Shown here: in pieces, positions 5,995 to 9,223 of the stretch
Numbering within the stretch: the stretch's first letter is position 1
Layout of the letters: the number at the start of each line of letters is the position of its first letter
From: Rhodoferax sp.
Lineage (GTDB): Bacteria > Pseudomonadota > Gammaproteobacteria > Burkholderiales > Burkholderiaceae_C
DNA length: 9,223 bases
Direction of reading: 5' to 3'
Assembly (NCBI GenBank): GCA_018882485.1
Contig: VERU01000064.1
Span: 1 to 9,223 of the forward strand
Made by a program: the position numbers and the translations under genes
The notes under the pieces: model-generated
The model's database searches: none
What the model was told of the DNA's origin: nothing
Seen by the model: only the letters and a program-made list of their open reading frames with translations

Positions 5995-6927
5995 ATGCAT
6001 ATCACCTTTCGCCAGCTGCGGCTGTTTCGAGCCTTGGCCGATACGGGCAGTGTGGGGGCCGCCGCCCGCGCGCTGCATGTCAGCCAGCCGACGGCCTCCA
6101 TGCAGCTGCGCGAGATATCCCAGGCCTTGGGGTTGCCGCTGTACGAGGTGATCTCGCGCAAGGTGAGGCTGACGGAGGCCGGGCAGGAACTGGCCCGCAC
6201 GGCACGGGCCATCGCCGGCGAGTGGGACGACCTGGCACAACGGATCGAAGGGCTGCGCGGCGGCACCCGCGGCCGGCTGAGGGTCGCCGTGGTCAGCACC
6301 GCCAAGTACTTCGTTCCGCGCTGGCTGGGCAGCTTCTGCGCCAGCCACCCGGGCATCGAAATCTCGCTGGAGGTGCTCAATCGCGACGGGGTGGTGGCCC
6401 GGCTGCGGGAATGGCGGGACGACCTCTACATCATGTCGCGCCCCCCGCAGGACCTGGACCTGGAAGACCACGTCCTGATGCCCAACCCACTGCGCCTGGT
6501 GGCGCCCGCCGGCCACCCGCTGGCGGGGCAGGGGCCGCTCGCGCTGGACGCGCTGGCCGGCCAGCCCTTCATCCTGCGCGAACCCGGATCCGGAACGCGA
6601 CTGGCCGTGGACGCCCACTTCCGGCAACACGGCTATGTCCCGCTGCTACGTCTGGAACTGGGCAGCAACGAGGCCATCCGCGAAGCGGTGGCCGGCGGCC
6701 TGGGCCTGTCGGTGCTGTCGCACCACGCGCTGGGTCGGGCGCTGGACGACGGATCGCTGGCCGAACTGCCGGTGACGGGATTCCCCATCGAATCGGTGTG
6801 GCACCTGGTCCACCCCCGCGGACGACGCCTGCCACCCAGCGCCGCGGTGTTCCGCGACCATGTGCTGCAGCAGGCCGGACAGCGGTCAGGGCCCGCCGAT
6901 GCGTCCGTCAGTCCGCCGCCAGGCTGA
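5995..6927 (+). CDS. LysR-family transcriptional regulator, CbbR/CmpR-like
   Basis: A 310-residue regulator of normal LysR length. The N-terminal winged helix-turn-helix (residues 1-62) runs FRQLRLFRALADTGSVGAAARALHVSQPTASMQLREIS, then GLPLYEVISRKVRLTEAG. A linker helix follows, then a periplasmic-binding-like effector domain starting GRLRVAVVSTAKYFVPRWLG (about 94-113). The VSTAKYFVPR stretch and HPGIEISLEVLNRD are strongly reminiscent of CbbR and CmpR, which control CO2 fixation and inorganic carbon uptake genes and sense metabolites such as NADPH or RuBP/2-phosphoglycolate. No cbb genes are in the window; the divergent permease is the evident target. The 3' end overlaps the convergent PIN gene by 20 bases. 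The last about 25 residues are Pro/Ser/Gly-rich and variable. Confidence 0.9.
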   Translation: MHITFRQLRLFRALADTGSVGAAARALHVSQPTASMQLREISQALGLPLYEVISRKVRLTEAGQELARTARAIAGEWDDLAQRIEGLRGGTRGRLRVAVVSTAKYFVPRWLGSFCASHPGIEISLEVLNRDGVVARLREWRDDLYIMSRPPQDLDLEDHVLMPNPLRLVAPAGHPLAGQGPLALDALAGQPFILREPGSGTRLAVDAHFRQHGYVPLLRLELGSNEAIREAVAGGLGLSVLSHHALGRALDDGSLAELPVTGFPIESVWHLVHPRGRRLPPSAAVFRDHVLQQAGQRSGPADASVSPPPG

Positions 6928-7336
6928 CACCGGGCCAGACGGGCCCGACCCACACCCCCAGCCCCAGCAGCCTGCGGCGCAGCGCCAGCACCGCCCGGTC
7001 GCGGCTGACCAGGGCCCAACGGTGCGCCACCGCCAGGTCAATGAACTTCTGATCGTCCGGGTCGCGGCAGCGCACCGGCGCCGCCGGGGGCGGCAGGCAC
7101 AGCCCGGCGGTGGCGTCCCAATCGGTCAGCACCTCGGCGGCCGTTCTCCCGGCACGCAGCAGCCAGGGCTGCAGCGTCGGACGGTTCAGCACCTGGCGCA
7201 GCTCCTCGCGCAGCGCCGGCGTACCCGCCAGCTGCACGGCGCCGGCCTGCAAGGCCTGCCGCAGCACCTGGCAACGGGAATCCTGGAACAGCCACAGGTC
7301 GAGCACGACGTTGGTGTCGATCACCAGCCGCGTCAT
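6908..7336 (-). CDS. PIN-domain protein (putative ribonuclease, toxin-type family)
   Basis: A 142-residue PIN domain of the 'putative toxin component, PIN family' type (TIGR00305/COG1569-like). The acidic residues expected to bind Mg2+ are visible: D7 in LVIDTNVVLD, E44/E45 in PALREEL, D94/D95 and D100 in RDPDDQKFIDLAV, and D113 in VSRDRAVL. The residues predict single-stranded RNA cleavage; no activity is shown. ATG7336 overlaps the stop of the upstream methyltransferase gene as ATGA, so it is chosen over earlier codons that lie wholly inside that gene. No small antitoxin gene lies next to it: upstream is an rRNA methyltransferase and downstream the convergent LysR gene. It may be a solitary, chromosomally stable member of the family rather than an active toxin. 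Confidence 0.85.
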   Translation of the reverse strand: MTRLVIDTNVVLDLWLFQDSRCQVLRQALQAGAVQLAGTPALREELRQVLNRPTLQPWLLRAGRTAAEVLTDWDATAGLCLPPPAAPVRCRDPDDQKFIDLAVAHRWALVSRDRAVLALRRRLLGLGVWVGPVWPGVSLAAD

Positions 7337-8613
7337 GGCGTCCCGGTCCGGGCCTGCACCGGCCCCTGCACGAGTTCGAAGCGGAACAGCCGGCATTCGA
7401 TGGGCCCGTTCCACATCGGGACCCGGCGCGATTCCTTCAGGCGCATCCGGCCGGGCAGCTTGAGATCCGGCGTGAGCACCCAGGCGGTCCAGCCGGCATA
7501 GTGCTTCTTCCAGTGGGCGCTCAGACGGGTGAAAAATTCGCCCTCGTCCGGCTGGGCGCCGGTGGTTCCAGCCTCCAGATCGGGATCCATCCAGGCACGC
7601 TGGCGACCCCCGCGGGACCGCCCGGCGGCCACCCCGGCCACGCCGATGCGCTCACCGTAAGGCGGGTTGACCAGCATGACGCCCGGGCCGTCGCAAGGAG
7701 GCAGGCGCTGCAGCGCATCGCCGCCGCGAAACTCCAGCGCCCCTGCCACGCCGGCGCGCTGGGCGTTGCGCTGGGCGAAGTCCACCATGCGAAAAGCCAC
7801 ATCGCTGCCGAATACCCAAGGTTTTGAGCCTTCAGGCCTTACCAGTTCTGCCTCCAATGCTTCCTTTTTGATAGCATCCCACAGCGCACGCTGAAACGGC
7901 AGGGTGCGCTCGAAGGCAAAGCGGCGCCGACTGCCCGGTGCGATGCGGCAGGCGATCTGTGCCGCCTCGATGGCGATGGTGCCGCTGCCGCAGCAGGGGT
8001 CGTACAGGGGCAGCAGCGGGCCCGGGCCGTCGGCCCACCCGCTGGCCGCCAGCATGGCGGCGGCCAGGGTTTCCTTCAGGGGCGCGTCGCCCGTGTCGTC
8101 GCGCCAGCCGCGCTTGAACAAGGGCTCGCCCGAGGTGTCGATGTACATCGAGCAGGTGTCGGGGCTCAGGTGGGCGAACAAGCGCACATCGGGGCGCTGC
8201 GTGTCCACATCGGGGCGCACCCCGCCGGCACGGGCCCGGAAGCGGTCGCACACCGCGTCCTTGATCCGCAGTGCCGCGAAGTTCAGGCTCTGCAGGGGGC
8301 TGTGCTGCGCGGTAATCTCGACCTTGATTGTCTGGCGCGGCGTGAACCAGGCCTCCCAGGCCACCGCCGAAGCAGCCTCGTACAGGTCGTCCTCGGCGCG
8401 GTAGGGGGTGTGCGACAACAGCACCAGCACCCGCTGCGCCAGCCGGCTGTGCAGGTTCAGCCGCAGCACATCGCGCCAGCCGGCCTCCAGGGCGACACCG
8501 CCGCGCTGGCGGCGCACCCGCTGGCGGTCCAGACCGGTGATGCGCAGCACCTCCGGCTCCAGGTAATCCTCCACGCCAGCGGCGCAGGGCAGGAAGAGGT
8601 TCAGATCGTTCAC
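7333..8613 (-). CDS. rlmL: THUMP-domain class I SAM-dependent RNA methyltransferase, RlmL-like (23S rRNA m2G)
   Basis: A 426-residue protein equivalent to the N-terminal (RlmL) half of E. coli RlmKL, without the RlmK part. It starts NDLNLFLPCAAGVEDYLEPE, the family's N-terminal signature. A THUMP RNA-binding domain spans about 50-165 and ends MYIDTSGEPLFKRGWR. The Rossmann methyltransferase follows, with the SAM motif DPCCGSGT at 205-212 and the catalytic NPPYGERIG at 316-324, typical of guanine-N2 methyltransferases. RlmL modifies G2445 of 23S rRNA; the exact site here is inferred from homology. About 35 residues after the catalytic motif (325-358) are Gly/Arg/Asp-rich and look like a lineage insert. 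The start is GTG8613: no ATG in frame precedes the conserved NDLNLF, and only a weak GGATGG stands upstream. It lies 73 bases after rpoN on the same strand and overlaps the PIN gene. Confidence 0.85.
   Translation of the reverse strand: MNDLNLFLPCAAGVEDYLEPEVLRITGLDRQRVRRQRGGVALEAGWRDVLRLNLHSRLAQRVLVLLSHTPYRAEDDLYEAASAVAWEAWFTPRQTIKVEITAQHSPLQSLNFAALRIKDAVCDRFRARAGGVRPDVDTQRPDVRLFAHLSPDTCSMYIDTSGEPLFKRGWRDDTGDAPLKETLAAAMLAASGWADGPGPLLPLYDPCCGSGTIAIEAAQIACRIAPGSRRRFAFERTLPFQRALWDAIKKEALEAELVRPEGSKPWVFGSDVAFRMVDFAQRNAQRAGVAGALEFRGGDALQRLPPCDGPGVMLVNPPYGERIGVAGVAAGRSRGGRQRAWMDPDLEAGTTGAQPDEGEFFTRLSAHWKKHYAGWTAWVLTPDLKLPGRMRLKESRRVPMWNGPIECRLFRFELVQGPVQARTGTP
7812..7880. other. AT-rich, rare-codon patch inside the rlmL-like gene
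   Basis: By direct count 33 of 69 bases (about 48%) are G or C, in a gene that is otherwise strongly GC-rich. It encodes roughly residues 245-267 (DAIKKEALEAELVRPEGSKP). On the coding strand it runs through codons such as AAA, GCA, TTG, GTA, AGG, CCT and TCA, which are uncommon in the neighbouring genes. The reading frame is intact and the segment between motif I and the next conserved FGSD block has a length similar to E. coli RlmL as I recall it. Confidence 0.5.
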
Positions 8614-8686
8614 GGCAGGCCATCCAGGTGGAGTGAGGGACAGGGCAACACGACGCAGCGGACCGGCGCGGGGGCGGCGCAGACCA

Positions 8687-9223
8687 TCACAGAGCCCGGC
8701 GCAGCGAGGCCGGGGCGATGCGCAGGGCCTCCCGGTACTTGGCCACGGTCCGGCGGGCGCAGTCGATACCCTGCTCCTTGAGCATCTCGGCAATCTGGTT
8801 GTCCGACAGCGGCTTCCTGGGGCTTTCGGCGGCGACAAACTGGCGGATCAGGGCCCGCACGGCGGTGCTGGAGGCACTGGCGCCGCTGTCGGTGCCCAGC
8901 CCGGAGCCAAAGAAATACTTGAGCTCGTAGGTGCCGAAGGGCGTGGCCATGTATTTGGCCGTGGTGACGCGGCTGATGGTGCTCTCGTGCAGACCGAGTT
9001 CATCGGCAATCTCGCGCAGCACCAGCGGGCGCATGGCCAGTTCACCATGCTGGAAGAAGCCCTTCTGGTGCTCGACGATGGCGCCACTGACGCGCAGGAT
9101 GGTGTCGAAGCGCTGCTGGATGTTCTTGATGAACCAGCGCGCCTCCTGCAGCCGCTGCTGCAGGGCCGCATGACCGGCCCCTTCGCGACCGCCCCGGTGC
9201 TGGCGCAACGCCTGGGCATACAC
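8687..9223 (-). CDS. rpoN: RNA polymerase sigma-54 factor RpoN, C-terminal part (5' part outside window)
   Basis: The last 178 residues of sigma-54, running off the right edge of the window. [30 protein letters not shown] (residues 28-57 of the fragment) is the end of the core/activator-binding region. [24 protein letters not shown] (69-92) is the helix-turn-helix that reads the -12 element. [10 protein letters not shown] (156-165) is the diagnostic RpoN box that reads the -24 GG. The protein ends 13 residues later at TGA 8687-8689. A Gly/Ser/Ala-rich patch ([11 protein letters not shown], about 110-120) sits between the HTH and the RpoN domain. Sigma-54 directs nitrogen-, motility- and stress-related genes with enhancer-binding activators. 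The 73-base spacer to the next gene on the strand shows no clear terminator, so read-through is possible. Confidence 0.97.
   Translation of the reverse strand: MYAQALRQHRGGREGAGHAALQQRLQEARWFIKNIQQRFDTILRVSGAIVEHQKGFFQHGELAMRPLVLREIADELGLHESTISRVTTAKYMATPFGTYELKYFFGSGLGTDSGASASSTAVRALIRQFVAAESPRKPLSDNQIAEMLKEQGIDCARRTVAKYREALRIAPASLRRAL

Noticed and set aside
5180..6151. 323-codon plus-strand open frame antisense to the permease
   Set aside because: The product is rich in Gln, His, Gly and Arg without domain features; it mirrors the GC-rich third positions of the permease gene and crosses its promoter.
4764..6380. 538-codon open frame on the minus strand spanning aminotransferase start, permease and LysR start
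   Set aside because: Its product is Gly/Arg/Ala-rich noise read in the wrong frame across three well-supported genes and the AT-rich promoter spacer.
4943..6927. A full CO2-concentrating or CO2-fixation cluster
   Set aside because: Only the permease and LysR family members are present; there is no RuBisCO, carbonic anhydrase, carboxysome or SbtB gene in the window.
6908..7336. A complete toxin-antitoxin module around the PIN gene
   Set aside because: No small DNA-binding or antitoxin-like reading frame lies directly upstream or downstream; both flanks are occupied by unrelated full-length genes.
8614..8686. A terminator or small RNA in the rpoN-rlmL spacer
   Set aside because: The 73 bases are GC-rich with GCGCC direct repeats but I could not find a clean stem followed by a T-run, nor promoter elements.

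Overview
The window reads as an ordinary chromosomal segment of a high-GC betaproteobacterium, most likely of the order Burkholderiales and close to Comamonadaceae. The reasons are the strongly GC-biased codon use (G or C at most third positions), the style of the proteins, and an rpoN - rlmL-like gene neighbourhood. I see no rRNA, tRNA, CRISPR array, insertion sequence, phage gene or attachment site. The ten protein genes are tightly packed and no gene-free stretch exceeds 100 bases.

Layout. Plus strand, left part: the 3' end of an alpha/beta hydrolase (1-141); a short-chain dehydrogenase overlapping it by ATGA (138-872); a 12-TM major facilitator transporter, possibly leaderless (937-2118); and a membrane-anchored stand-alone glutamate-synthase-like FMN/iron-sulfur protein (2210-3844). 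This block meets the minus-strand block at a strong hairpin (3900-3931) that probably terminates transcription from both sides. Minus strand, middle: a class IV PLP aminotransferase (3940-4845) and, upstream of it, an SbtA-family permease (4943-5902), separated by a GC-rich stem-loop. The permease is divergent from a CbbR/CmpR-like LysR regulator (5995-6927). Their 92-base shared spacer is the only clearly AT-rich stretch of the window. It holds a dyad of the LysR-box type that overlaps the predicted -35 elements of both genes. Minus strand, right part: the 3' part of rpoN (8687-9223), an RlmL-like THUMP methyltransferase starting at GTG (7333-8613), and a PIN-domain protein translationally coupled to it by ATGA (6908-7336). 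The PIN gene overlaps the 3' end of the LysR gene tail to tail.

How the genes may work together. The best-supported functional unit is the permease plus its divergent LysR regulator. By family this points to control of uptake of bicarbonate or another small anion; the substrate here is inferred, not shown. The aminotransferase may be co-transcribed with the permease, but the intervening stem-loop argues for partial or complete uncoupling. The rlmL-like/PIN pair couples an rRNA methyltransferase to a predicted ribonuclease with no antitoxin gene beside it.

I did not find a convincing undescribed multi-gene system. The items most worth a second look are the shared operator between permease and regulator, the membrane-anchored glutamate synthase core, and the methyltransferase-PIN coupling.
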